From NCBI GenBank assembly GCA_021464245.1, contig JADCRB010000077.1, positions 1,199,063 to 1,263,062 on the forward strand: a stretch of DNA of 64,000 bases, read 5' to 3'. A program made the position numbers and the translations under genes. Below the pieces are notes generated by a model. It did no database searches. It was not told the DNA's origin and saw only the letters and a program-made list of their open reading frames with translations. The stretch is from Carallia brachiata (lineage: Eukaryota; Streptophyta; Magnoliopsida; Malpighiales; Rhizophoraceae). Position 1 is the first letter of the stretch; the number at the start of each line of letters is the position of its first letter. Of the stretch, positions 51,851 to 63,401 are shown piece by piece.

Positions 51851-51913
51851 ATGAGTTGTGCATGTTTTTTGTTGTTGTTGTTGTTGTTAATGTTAATGTT
51901 GTTGTTGTTGTAA
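51851..51913 (+). promoter_or_regulatory. Upstream ORF 2 in the LHW-type leader (20 aa, poly-Leu)
   Basis: ATG at 51851, stop TAA at 51913. After MSCACF nearly all residues are Leu with two Met, because a TTG/GTT microsatellite is read in the Leu frame. It ends 17 bases before the main ATG, leaving little room for reinitiation. Confidence 0.5.
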
Positions 51914-51930
51914 CATCAAGAAAGTGAGTG

Positions 51931-54900
51931 ATGAGTAATTTGCTGAAAGAAGTGTTGAGGACGCTCTGCGGTGACAATCAGTGGTCTTACGCCGTGTTTT
52001 GGAAAATCGGCTGCCACAATCCTAAGTAACTTCTCTTCTTGTCATTTTTCCATCTTCTTTCGATTTTGGTTTGTTTGGTATCCTGGAAAATGGAGGAAAA
52101 TACAGTAAGAGTATGCTTTTTTTTTAACAAAAAAAAAAAATCTGTGATTTTCCTCCCTGTTTCCTCTACTCAGTTGCTTAAGTCAAATGATTGCGTGCTT
52201 TGAGTTGTTAATTTTATTGTATAGAAGTTTTTGCGTCAAGTTGCTGTTTGGTTGACCAGAAAATAGACGGAAAACTTGAGCAATTTGTTTTTTTTCTGCG
52301 GTTTTCGTTGTGTGGCTTGTGGAAACTCAAAGAATTCCTTAAATAACCAAGCCAAGTGGTTCTTTAAACCCCTCTGATGGGGTTTTTTTTTTTTTTTTCA
52401 TCCAAAACAATGACATTTTAGATCACTTCGTCCTTATGTTCCTTTGTTATTATTATTATTTTTGAAAAATCCTATTGGTGACCAAAATGGGTTTCCTTTT
52501 ACTCTTTTTTCTTTTTTTTGGGTGGCTATTTTCGGTCTTTGATTGGTCCCAGTCTGGTTACTGTTGCCATGTCTAAGATTTGTGATCCGGTAGACCTTTT
52601 TCTTCCTGCTTTTGGAACCCTGTATTTTGGTTTGTTCCCCCCCTTTTGTCTTTGAGAACCTTGTTTAGTGAAAAGTTTCTTCCTAGTGTTTTGATTCATC
52701 TGTCTCGAGATGGACTGATTCATTCTTAAACCTAATGATTCGGAATTTTTCCTATTCTGGTTGATATTATTCCACCTTTTTTTATCCTATCATTTTAAGT
52801 GACAGAAGTAACCAATTTTATCAGCTGGAAGATTCTGCAGATGAGTCCATGGAATATGCAGCAAAATTAGAAGGGGACAAAGAATCAGCATAGAACATGG
52901 GAATCAATTTTTGTGTCCCTTTAACCTTTTCTTTTTCCTATCTTCCCCAACAACCTGCTTTCTTTTCCGTCCAATGGAAGTTGGGGGTTTTGTACTCTAA
53001 TCATATAACTTCTGTTGGCTCTAAATTTTGGAAAAGCCCTTGTTATGCAATTGGCAAACATATAACTAGTTTCTGATGAAAGATACTGATGATTTGCAGG
53101 TTGTTGATTTGGGAAGAATGTTACTTTGGACCTGCATCAAGCTCAGTTCTTCCACCAAATTCTGTGGCTGAGAACTCTGACTTGCCTGTTAGTGATCGGC
53201 AGCAATACTGGGGTTCTGATGTTCATTCCTCCCTTGGGATTCAAGCGAGGGATGGCGTTCATTTGCTTATTAACAAAATGATGATTAGTAATCAGGTCAA
53301 TGTAATTGGCGAAGGGTATGCCTTTTTCTTATCTTTTTCATTTTAATAGCCTTATTGCTACTTCTTCATTTGGTTTATCATTTGAATGGATGAAATCCGG
53401 GTGCTTTCTGTTTCCAGACTAGTTGGGCGAGCTGCATTTACAGGCAACCATGAGTGGATCCTTGCAAGCAGATACAGTGGAGATGTCCATCCGCCAGAGG
53501 TGCGCTACACAACTCTTCTTTTTGCCAGTAGCGATAGGCTTCAATGGAGTTCCAACACCTAATTTCTGAACCCCGGCCACATTTGTTTTTCGTGCATCCA
53601 TTGAAATTCAGTATCCTTTCAATTTCTATGCTTTATTGTAATAATTAAGGACTTTACTTGATATGTGCATCTTTGTCTCACCTAATTGAGCTTCACTATG
53701 AACTTTTACAAGTTGACTATTTTAAATTCAAAAAATTAATATCTCCGGGTACCCCAGCAGTATTCTGTTACATTTTTTCCCTCCTCATCAAATGCTAAGA
53801 AATGGGTGCTTAGCAGTTGAACTTTGCATAACTTCGAGCCGTGTGGTTGCTTTTAGGTTTCAAATGAAGTTCATAATCAATTTTCAGCTGGCATACAGGT
53901 CTGATTGCTTTCTATGAGTTGTATTTCTTCTAGGCACCAAACTTGATTTTCATGATCGTGCTTTTACTTGACTGCAGACAGTTGCAGTTGTTCCTGTTTT
54001 TCCTCATGGTGTAGCTCAATTCGGTTCCCTTTTACCTGTAAGTTCTATTAATTCAGTTTCCCGATTGCAAGAACTTGATTTTCCCCCCCATATTTTCCCC
54101 GTGTATTTTGGTTGGATGATAATGATTTTCACGCAATGATTAAGTAGCTTGTCTTTGTTGATATTAACATGTACATGCACCGCCACCAGCATTATGGTTT
54201 GGTGGTAGAGTTGCTAGCTGCTAGTATCTTTAGTCAAATCCTGGTCCCGACGAAACAAAAGAAATATGTAAGTGAACCTTCCTGAACTCTTTCCAATCCA
54301 AGCATAAGGTCTGTGGACTGATCATTCTAGTTACTAAAAATGGCAATTTCTTGAGCCAAAGGTAGCAACAGTTCCCTTTTTCCCTTTCCCTTTTCCATCA
54401 AAGGCTTTAGCTTTGTCATTGTTAGGATCTTGTGTGAATCACCATAGTTTCAGCGGACAAAACAACTGAAGCAATTCATAGTTGTTCTGCATTCCTGTCG
54501 TTTATTTTGATGTGGAATTCTACTTTTCCAAGCTGGCAGAGCGTGGTGAAAACTTTATACTGCTGCAATCAGTATCGGCAGGATACTGTCAGCAATGAGG
54601 TTCTTTGAAGCTGCCATGCTGCAATTTCGCCATTTTACTCCATGTTTGATTTTTTGATCACATCCAAGGAGTTTGTTGGTTCCTTTGAATTCAACACATT
54701 TATATTCTATTCTTTCTACTTCAGATTATGGAGAACATGGGCTTTGTGAATAATGTGAAGAGTTTGATACTGCAATTAGGATGTATCCCTGGAGTTCTTC
54801 TGTCTGATGACTATTCTGTAAGAATCCATGGAAAGAATTGGGGTGCCAATTTCTCTTGGAATGCCCTTTCCTGTGCACTTAATGAACTCCACCCCTTTGT

Positions 54901-57900
54901 TGGTTGATGGCTACAGTCAACTAGGTTTCTCATCTCAGACTTCAAGATCTGTTGGTCAACCTTCTCATTCCCAGTGTGAACAGACTCGGGATAATGCACA
55001 GTTGGCTGATTCAGCTTTTCATATGCCAAATATGACCCATTATATGGCTAAGCCCCATGATGGACGCTCTGAAATGGAAAGTATTCCACTGATGAAGTCC
55101 GGTGATCTTTTCGAAGGCAATCTACAGAATGGAGTTGTTGGAGCTCAAGTAATCCCCTCAAACCCCTATATGTTCCTGAACCAGCATGCTGCTTCACAAA
55201 ATTCAAGGCCTGGATTTTCTCATTGGCCTATTACTAGTCAATCAGATAGCAAGAATAGCATCCTGAAGTTATTGCAGCAGCAGATTGCATTAGATGCAGC
55301 TGTCCAAAATCATGATTGTGACAATGAAGGTGCTTTGCAGAGATTTACCATGCCTCATATCACGACAAATGGAAACCCACATCTTATTGAAGGTTCTCTT
55401 ACATCTGGGAATGAGTTACCTAACAGAATAAGTGGGCATACAAGACTATCTCCTATCCCATGCTCTGTTTCGAATCCACAAAACATGGTAGATGTTACTT
55501 TTCTTTCTGCACATCCTGCTCGGCTTGGACCGCAAAGTTTTCTTTCATCAAGGCTGAAGAAGTTCCTTCATGCACTCTGGGTGATCAAGTAAGTGGTAGT
55601 GACATGGTGCCAAGTAGCTCAGATAACAAAAATATTTATTCAGACATGAAGCATTCTGAAAATGAATTCAGTGCAAGCAAAGAAAGAATGGACAATGATC
55701 CGTTTCAAGCATTTAGCAATAAATTGTCATCTCAACCAGATGAATGTGTGACTTTGTCTGAGCACTGCCCCAGTTCTCTTCGTGATTGCTTGGATTATGA
55801 AAGTGGGATTTGCGGTACCATTGCGGCAAATGCTAACTACGAGGGTTCACTTGCTCAACCTCTATCAGGGGATGATTTATATGATATTTTGGGAATGGAT
55901 CTCAAGAATCAATTATTGAGTGGCAAGTGGAATAATGTACTTGAGGATGGGCCATATCCAAAGGCACAAATTACAGTGAAAGAAACTTCAACCTTCAAGA
56001 ATATGCAGGAAGTGAATCCATATGTTAATTCAGTCAATGAAGAAAGTGGCATATTTTCTGCAACTGATACTGATAATCTTCTAGACGCCATGGTATCTAG
56101 TGCTCACTCTGCTGCCATGCAGAGACTCGATGACAATATATCATGCAGGACAACATTAATGAAGACTGATATCTCCTCTGTTCCTAGTGATTCTCTAGCT
56201 CGTGGTCATGTCAATGTGTCTGATCAACCTAGGAAGGGGTTGTTTGACCTTCCTAAGTTGTGGGAAAAGGCAGGAGCAGAAGCATCTGGCTCTCTCATAT
56301 CTGGCTGCACAAAGAATGGTGTGAAAAGTTGTTCCCAAAGCAATTCCATGTATGGGTCCCAACTAAGTTCATGGGTTGAACAGGCTCATAATGTGAGGCG
56401 TGAAAGCAGTGCAGTGACTGCATTTTCTAAGAAAAGTGATGAAGTGAGCAAGCCTAATCGCAAAAGGCTCAAACCTGGGGAGAACCCTCGTCCGAGGCCA
56501 AAAGATCGTCAGATGATCCAAGATCGTGTAAAAGAGTTGCGGGAAATCGTTCCAAATGGGGCAAAAGTAATTAATCTTTCTGAATATTTTGCTGTATAAC
56601 TATCCATATTGCTACCATAACTTTTGATATTTGAAAATTGTTTCTTTTTTTTTGTCTATATTCTGGTTAAACAGTGTAGCATAGATGCGCTGCTTGAGCG
56701 TACTATCAAGCATATGCTTTTCTTGCAAAGCGTGACAAAGCATGCAGACAAGCTGAAACAAACAGGAGAGTCGAAGGTATGGATGTTATTTCAATTATTT
56801 GCATGACCTTGTTTGTTGAGTGTAACTGTCAGATTCTGCAGAAAAAACTAAAGGTTGGAAAGATGAGACAATTTGCTAACAGTCTTGGCGGACTGTTGAC
56901 TCTGTCTTGTGTATAATTATGAGGAAAAAAAATGGATTTTCTAAGATAGTGATCATATCTTCCTGAATGTACAGCTTATCAACAAGGAAGGTGGAGTACT
57001 TTTAAAGGACAATTTTGAGGGAGGGGCTACTTGGGCATATAAAGTTGGCTCAAAATCTATGGTTTGTCCTATCATAGTTGAGGACTTGAATCCACCTCGT
57101 CAGATGCTCGTGGAGGTAGTGACTGCTCTTTAGTTTATTTGATTTAGACGTTTTAGTTTTCACCATTTTCTTTTGTTGTTCAATCATATTTTCTCTGGTG
57201 ACAGATGCTTTGCGAAGAACATGGTTTCTTTCTGGAAATAGCTGACTTAATTAGGGGATTAGGATTAACAATCTTAAAGGGGATGATGGAAGCTCAGAAT
57301 GACAAGATCTGGGCACGTTTGCAGTAGAGGTAACAATCTAAACTGGAATGGAATCTGCATGTAGTAGTTACTTCCAACTTGGAACTTAATGATTGTTTCT
57401 TCTGGTACTTACTGGCTGTTGGCTGATTCCTTAGGGGCATAAAGCCCCCACAGAAAGTGACAATAGAAGCTAATACGAATCTCAACGAATCCTGTTTTCA
57501 AAAAAGTTTGTTGGAGCATTCCTGCATGTAAAAGAAGTGAGACAATAAAAGGATTAAAATTTTTTCGATTCCAGACCACTAAAATGCCCATAATTATATC
57601 CTGGCGTCTACTGCTAAAAATTTAGCAAAATCTTTTATGTTCTTTTCAATAGAAACTTATAAGTGAGGGAAATTTGCATTATAAATAGAAACTTGATGAA
57701 ATCTGCATTGTCTTTGGATGACCCTCTCTTCTCCCTTTCTCATTGGAAATAAGAAATGCTGAATGTTGTTTTATTTGTCGAAAAAATTCAATTTTGGGAT
57801 TTCTCCAACCTATCGGTTGCACTTGTTTTTTAAATGTAGTGTTTCTAATAGTAAATATATACAAAGAGTTTTAATCAATGTTTTGTTAACTGATGTGTAT

Positions 57901-58826
57901 GTGTGTTCTTAATAACAATAACAATAGCAAAGTCTTAGTCCCAAATTTATTTGGGGTTGACTACATGAATGTTTTCTTGTCATTCTGTTTTATTATTAAC
58001 TAAGTTTGAGGTGAGCTGTAGTTGTTCTAAAATCCTTAACGAAAGACCCCGAAGTGAACTTAGGTTGCACTCTCCCTCTAGTTATATCTAGGTTCACGTT
58101 GGATGTGTTCAAACATGCAAACGCTACTCCCTCAGATTTCATTCAATCGAAACTACATCTACTTTGCTATTAGTGTCCTAATTTCCTATCTGTCATTCCT
58201 AGAGTGACCACAAATCCAAGATTTTAATCTGTCATTTTATGGACATGTTTCTTAGCATCTTAAAGCTCACTACCATACAACATTCCTGACTTAATTGTTG
58301 TTTGATAGAAACTACTGTTCAACTTAATGGAATTTTGTGGTTGCATAAAACTCTATCGAACACCGACATTTTAGCTATCCAGCCACCGTGATATGAAGGA
58401 CATGTCTGTGTGTCCTGCCTACGAAAATTTATGGTTGGGGTCTTCGTTTTACACGACAGTTGTTGAAGGTGCCAAATTTGCCAGTAAATTATTTAGTCAA
58501 AAGTTGTCGCAGTCTAAACGTTATTCTTTGTAAAATGAAACAATAAGCTTGCTCTGGTTGCTTGCTTTACTCACGTTGTAAAGTTGAATGTTTTTGTTTA
58601 AATTTCATCACCTACATCATCTTCAGTTACTGTCTATATCCATATACAGGCCGACAGAGACGTAACAAGGATGGAAGTATTTATGTCACTTGTTCGTCTT
58701 TTGGAGCAAACTACGAAGGGCAGCCCATCAGCAGTCAATGCATTGGAGAAAAACTTGATGAATCATCTAGCTTTCCCCCAGACCGCATCCATGCCTGCAA
58801 CTGGTAGGCGTAGTAATTTACAATGA
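51931..58826 (+). CDS. LHW: LONESOME HIGHWAY-type atypical bHLH transcription factor, 10 exons
   Basis: Nuclear regulator; in Arabidopsis LHW works with TMO5-type bHLH partners to drive vascular cell divisions. Exons: 51931-52025, 53100-53315, 53418-53499, 53857-53898, 53978-54037, 54725-56566, 56675-56776, 56975-57115, 57205-57329, 58650-58826 (stop TGA 58824-58826). The start MSNLLKEVLRTLCG with WSYAVFWKIGC is the family N-terminus; VPVFPHGVAQFGS and MENMGFVNNVKSLILQLGC continue the GAF/MYC_N-like domain. The bHLH lies at about 56450-56776 (RKRLKPGENPRPRPKDRQ, DRVKELREIVPNGAK, CSIDALLERTIKHM), followed by an ACT-like C-terminal domain ending MPATGRRSNLQ. About 960 residues. Frame problems: a shift at 54818-54828 (or a 121-base intron 54818-54938, see findings), a one-base loss near 55541-55560, and one near 57318-57321 where CGTTTGCAG should be one T longer to continue the frame. 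LHW itself versus LHL paralogues is not settled. Confidence 0.92.
57908..58440 (-). mobile_element. RTE-type LINE relic, antisense in the last LHW intron
   Basis: The plus strand begins with AACAATAACAATAGCAAAG, then TCTTAGTCCCAAATTTATTTGG and GTTGACTACATGAATG. In reverse this is the well-known 3' end of plant RTE LINEs (a 'GTAGCCGACCCCAAA...GGGATTAAGGC' block followed by TTG repeats). The following 400 bases (CCATACAACATTCC, GATAGAAACTAC and similar) resemble decayed ORF2 sequence read antisense. Fully inside intron 57330-58649; no open frame survives. Confidence 0.7.
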
Positions 58827-59905
58827 GCTGCCGGTTGTTTTTCTAGTCTGGATATGTTAAGAGCAATCCTGTTTCGGTTGCCATGACTAACATGGATTCC
58901 AGTACCAGGTAGCTCTAATTCCACTAACCTTTTTGTCTCCCAAAAGTTGGATCATTCCTAACCTCATGTACGGGAGACTTGTTAGAAAGATAAAAAAATG
59001 CCAATAGTCCGGGGCATGCTCCTTTCAGCGTCAGAAATTCGCATGATTGAGTCAACTACCACCTCAGGAAAGAATTAGTACTCAGGTAATGGCTAATCTC
59101 GTCGTAGCCTGGAAAAGGGTTGCATAATATTGGGTTTCTGTTGTTGCACAAATGTATAGGGGATATGTGGGTTATGAAGCAAAGTTGTTATTGATTTCGC
59201 AAGACATGGTTGCTTTCTCGTTCATTTCTTAAATTTCTGCACTCTTCTGGATCCTTTGGGCTATAAATATTACACTAGACTGTTGTAAGTGTTGATTTTT
59301 CCTTCCTCTTGAAATGATTTTGTAGTCTGAGTTTTTCTCATATCAGCCTTTGAACATTAAGTTTGTGACCTTCCTTTCATCGTACATATGTCTCAATATA
59401 TTACACTACCATGACCGTTGGATGTATATATTTTTTTTTGTTAATTGTGATCATACCACAATAAACAAAATATACAACCAAAGGTCATGTTAGTGAAATG
59501 TGTGTCGGACGCAGTAAGTCAACTATCTCTATATAGCATTTTCGTTTTTTCTAGTACTGAACTTAGAATCACAAATCATGGTGTCCGAGTATTGCTAAAT
59601 CTTGGAGACAGACAGCACATGATAATGTGGCGCACGATAAAAACTGGCAAAGATGACGCCGATTCTTAGATATGCGGAAAATTTGCTAGGGGTTTGGTTG
59701 ACGTTGAATGAAAATGAATGAACATACACGTATTGATGGAATGATACGGAAATAATCAATGAAGCTACGTAACGAATAAAAACATATTATTGATGTCTAG
59801 GGAAATAGTAAGTAGTCCCTTCTTTTTACTTCGACATTGAAACGGCATTGGTATGATGCCTAATTTTTTTTTATTTTTTTGAAGAAATTCTTTCGAGGCA
59901 AATTC

Positions 59906-59969
59906 ATTACATTGCTGTGATTGTTCATTTGAAATGTATTACATTGCTGTGATTGTTCATTTGAAATGT
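59906..59969. repeat. Perfect 32-bp tandem duplication
   Basis: The 32-base unit beginning ATTACATTGCTGTGATTG occurs at 59906-59937 and 59938-59969 with no difference, so the duplication is recent or an assembly artefact. Confidence 0.95.
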
Positions 59970-60227
59970 AGAATGTACTTAAGAAGATTTAATTTAGTTG
60001 GAGTGATAGAGCATATGTGTTTTTTACTGAGAGAACTGAAATTTCAACTTTAATTCTCTCTCTCTCACCAACTCTTTTTTGGACTACTATTTTCACTATA
60101 ACCAAAAAAAAAAAAAGGTAGACTGCACCTAAAATGATTTTGACCGCTTTACACAATTGCAATATAATATTTGATTAATACTTAATTATGGAGCATGTAC
60201 AGTAACTTGCTATGATTTTTTTCTTTA

Positions 60228-60300
60228 TTTTTTTAATTAATTAACTTTGACTAAAATTTAAACTCAAGGCGTTTAATTATAAAGATGAATCAAATACCAA
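60228..60300 (-). repeat. SINE-like dispersed repeat copy
   Basis: On the minus strand: CTTGAGTTTAAATTTTAG then TCAAAGTTAATTAATTAAAA, matching the 3' half of the copy at 10843-10915. Confidence 0.4.
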
Positions 60301-62035
60301 TTAAATTATAATTGGTGGCAATGACTTTTGAAAATGTCTATTCTAGAAGGATACCATGGAACATAGATATCTACAATAAAAGACGCATATTGGATACATC
60401 AAAATAAACGTGCGGATGCTAAACGTTGTGGAATATTTGAAGAAAAGTTAGCTAGCTGATATCATATGTAAACATATCACATATAAACATGCTTTTACTT
60501 CAAGATGACATCAAATATAACTTGACGGTTTTCATTTCCCAATTATAGTAAGGCCTCGTTAAAACTTTCTAAAAAGGTCTCGTTAAAAGGAATATGCCAC
60601 AAATTTTAGTGAGTGGTTGCTTAGAAATTTGCATTTTGATGATGTAATTCCATTATATGTTGTCTTAGATGCCTGAGCTTACCACAAAGTACAAACCTAA
60701 TGATGATTTGTGTTAGAAAGCAGTGGAAGGCGAAAAAAGCCACTTTTAAGTAACTTGGAATGAAATTCTCTTCATAAGCACAAGCACAAGAAGTCAAAAA
60801 GACTAGAAAAAGTTGGATATGTAGGTGGAATTAGACTATGATAAGTGGGTTAGGTTATTAAAGTGATAGATGCTCTCAAAATCTTAGAAAGATTGGTGCA
60901 AAATTATCAACTGTTGATGCACGAAACAAAGGAGCAAATTTTTTAGGTAATTAACTACTAAGCAGGGCAATTTTCTAGTGGAAAACAACTCAAACCCCAC
61001 CTCTTTTGCCTTTTAATATACTGACCACTTCTTCATTTTGTGTGGTTACATTGTGGAGTTTGAACTTTGAAGGAACTTTTAGATTTAGAATGCCATGCAC
61101 TTGCAGGTTAGTCATGACATGAGACAGCTGCTCCTTAATGTAATTCCCTCTGCAATTCGTTCGATTGGATAACTGTCAAATATGTGCTGCTTTATGAAGA
61201 GAAAAAACTAAAGTAGCTCATACTTGTTATAGTACATGTGAGTGCAGGGTTGTAAAACTTCTATGTTATACCATCATTCTTTTGAAAGAAAAAGGTTGAG
61301 GGTCACTTGATATGACTTTAGAACCCTTTAATTTACCAAAAATACTACGAAATGGATATGGCTGCTGCGGAAAGAATTTTACAAATATACAATCAAAATC
61401 ATTCAATTTTTAGTCTTCTAATACATAATAATTAATGATTATGATTGAATAAGGTAGACTCGTGTTTAAGTCGTATCTATTTTCTGTATTTCATATTATT
61501 TTGTATTACTTATGCAATGGAACTCTTTTTTTAGTGATTATTTAGTTTAACTATTTTTTCCATATATCCGAAACCACAAGGATTGGCCCAACATTTTTTT
61601 TTTAATTCTTGAAGGAAGTGGTAAAGGCCAAACTACGACGAGTGGGTCATGAACATGTTTAGAGTTTCAATCTCATAGTTATTGAGTGAAAAAATTTAGT
61701 TCAAAAAACATGCTCGGGCCTTAAAAAAAAAAGATAATGGTTACCTTTTGTATAACACGTTTGTATTAACTCTCTCTCTCTCTCTCTCTCTTCCAATTTA
61801 AAAATACCTAACTTGAACTTGAGACTTTCTTGGCATAGAAGCATCAACTCTAACACTTATGTTTACATGTCTAGGTTATATGCATTGCAAGGAAATACAT
61901 GATAAATGTTCAATAACTATGAAACTATTGCTTTTATGTTAGTGCAACTAGAAAAATATGGGAGCTCAAGTTATTGACAATATTTTTTTGGAAGAAAAAT
62001 CATTTGATTCCATGCTAACACTATTCCAGATTGCT

Positions 62036-62085
62036 TTTCTATTAATTAGTTTGGACTGAAATTTAAACTCGAAATTTATCAGTTC
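62036..62085 (-). repeat. SINE-like dispersed repeat copy
   Basis: On the minus strand: TTCGAGTTTAAATTTCAG then TCCAAACTAATTAATAGAAAA, the same family pattern. Confidence 0.4.
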
Positions 62086-62454
62086 TTGAAGCAATTTCGT
62101 TATCATCCAGCTTAATCTGCTTTCTAAAACACATTTAAAATCAATGGACACAGATTCTGGGTCTCAATTAGGACCAGACAGAGCATCAAGTTTTGTTGTA
62201 CGACGGATGATTAAAGATAAGAAAGAAACAAATCCCCCTGTGAAACAACTATATTCATTGCCAACATCCCGTCTCATAGGAAACTTAATTTACCTAAAAT
62301 GGATTTCTAGGCATAATTACTGGAAGTTGAAAATCCCACCTACTGAATTAATGAAAAATTGACTCAGATCAATGTTTATTTTGCTACCTAACATTTGATA
62401 ATGCAAATTGTCAATTTGGATGGTTAGAAACATTTCTGCCGTCCATAACATTCT

Positions 62455-62780
62455 AGCTTTTTTTCTTTTTTATGCTAAATAGACAACAAAGCAAAACAAA
62501 AACAAAAAAACAAAAACTAGCCATCCCGAGGGATAGCAACCCCAAAGATGTCCGCTTAAAACACTGACTCCCTACTGGGTGGAGGTTTATCCCAAACAAT
62601 TAAGTTTCCATCATCCACAGCACCCAAATTAGCCAAAAAATCCGCGCAATAGTTGGCTTCAAGAAATTTTTGCTGAAGACGTACCTCCCAAGATTGCTTA
62701 AGTAACTGGTGACATTCATAATAAAAAGGGAAAAAGTTACATTTCCTAAAAAAAAAAATACCTAAAATACTATCTGAATA
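62455..62780 (-). mobile_element. LINE relic with RNase H-like C-terminal fragment
   Basis: Minus frame 62556-62804 contains LEANYCADFLANLGA, the HREANxCADxLANLG pattern at the end of the RNase H-like domain of plant LINE polyproteins, followed by the typical acidic/polar tail and stop. Downstream (62455-62555 plus-strand coordinates) is a T/G-rich tail on that strand. No reverse transcriptase part remains nearby. Confidence 0.75.
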
Positions 62781-62809
62781 TAACTGATTGAATTTTATGT
62801 GCAATCAAT

Positions 62810-63400
62810 TAGATTTCATATGCAAAGAAACAACAGTAATTTTTTCTTTTTTTTTTTAATTACACTTGAAATCGAAGCGATTGCAAACGAAATACAGTTA
62901 GTTGTATTCGGATAACATTCCGTTCAAATATATAATGGTGCTCAATAAAAAGAGAGCGATACGAATTAGTTTCCCAGCCCTTTTTTAGTCCGCTTCGTTA
63001 ACAGCCTAGCCTTTTGCTAGAACGTACGTACCCGATTGCGTTATATTGACTGGGAAGTATATAATTTCGTTTTTTTTTAATTTTTGGTTGGCTATATAAT
63101 TTCGTATTTTGAGCCATGTTTTGTGGCCACCAAGTTAATTCTCAAGTAGGAAACTTGTCAAAACGTTTATTGGAGGTTTAAAAAAAAATGGTTTACATCT
63201 TTTCAGACCAGGCAACTAGAATTTACCTTGTCTGCACATTCAATCTATCTTTTTATGTTCCAATTATCATTCTTAAGGCTTTCTGTGAAAACTTGGAGGT
63301 AAAGTACAATGAAGAACCTTGACAAGGAATGGTTAGCAATTCCTCCAAAATCTTATAAAATGCTGCAGACGAAACTGCTGGAAGTACATGGATATTTGTG
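62810..63400. other. 3' flank of the ALMT gene
   Basis: AT-rich; a 60-aa plus frame at 63309-63491 overlaps the ALMT exon on the opposite strand and is a shadow. Nothing else supported. Confidence 0.5.
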
Positions 63401-63401
63401 T

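Larger units (their letters stand above)
58827..62450. other. 3' flank of LHW gene and intergenic DNA
   Basis: No gene recognised; only short chance frames. It holds the LHW 3' UTR (poly(A) site not located), a 32-bp tandem duplication, two SINE-like copies on the minus strand and a CT microsatellite near 61772-61790. Confidence 0.45.
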
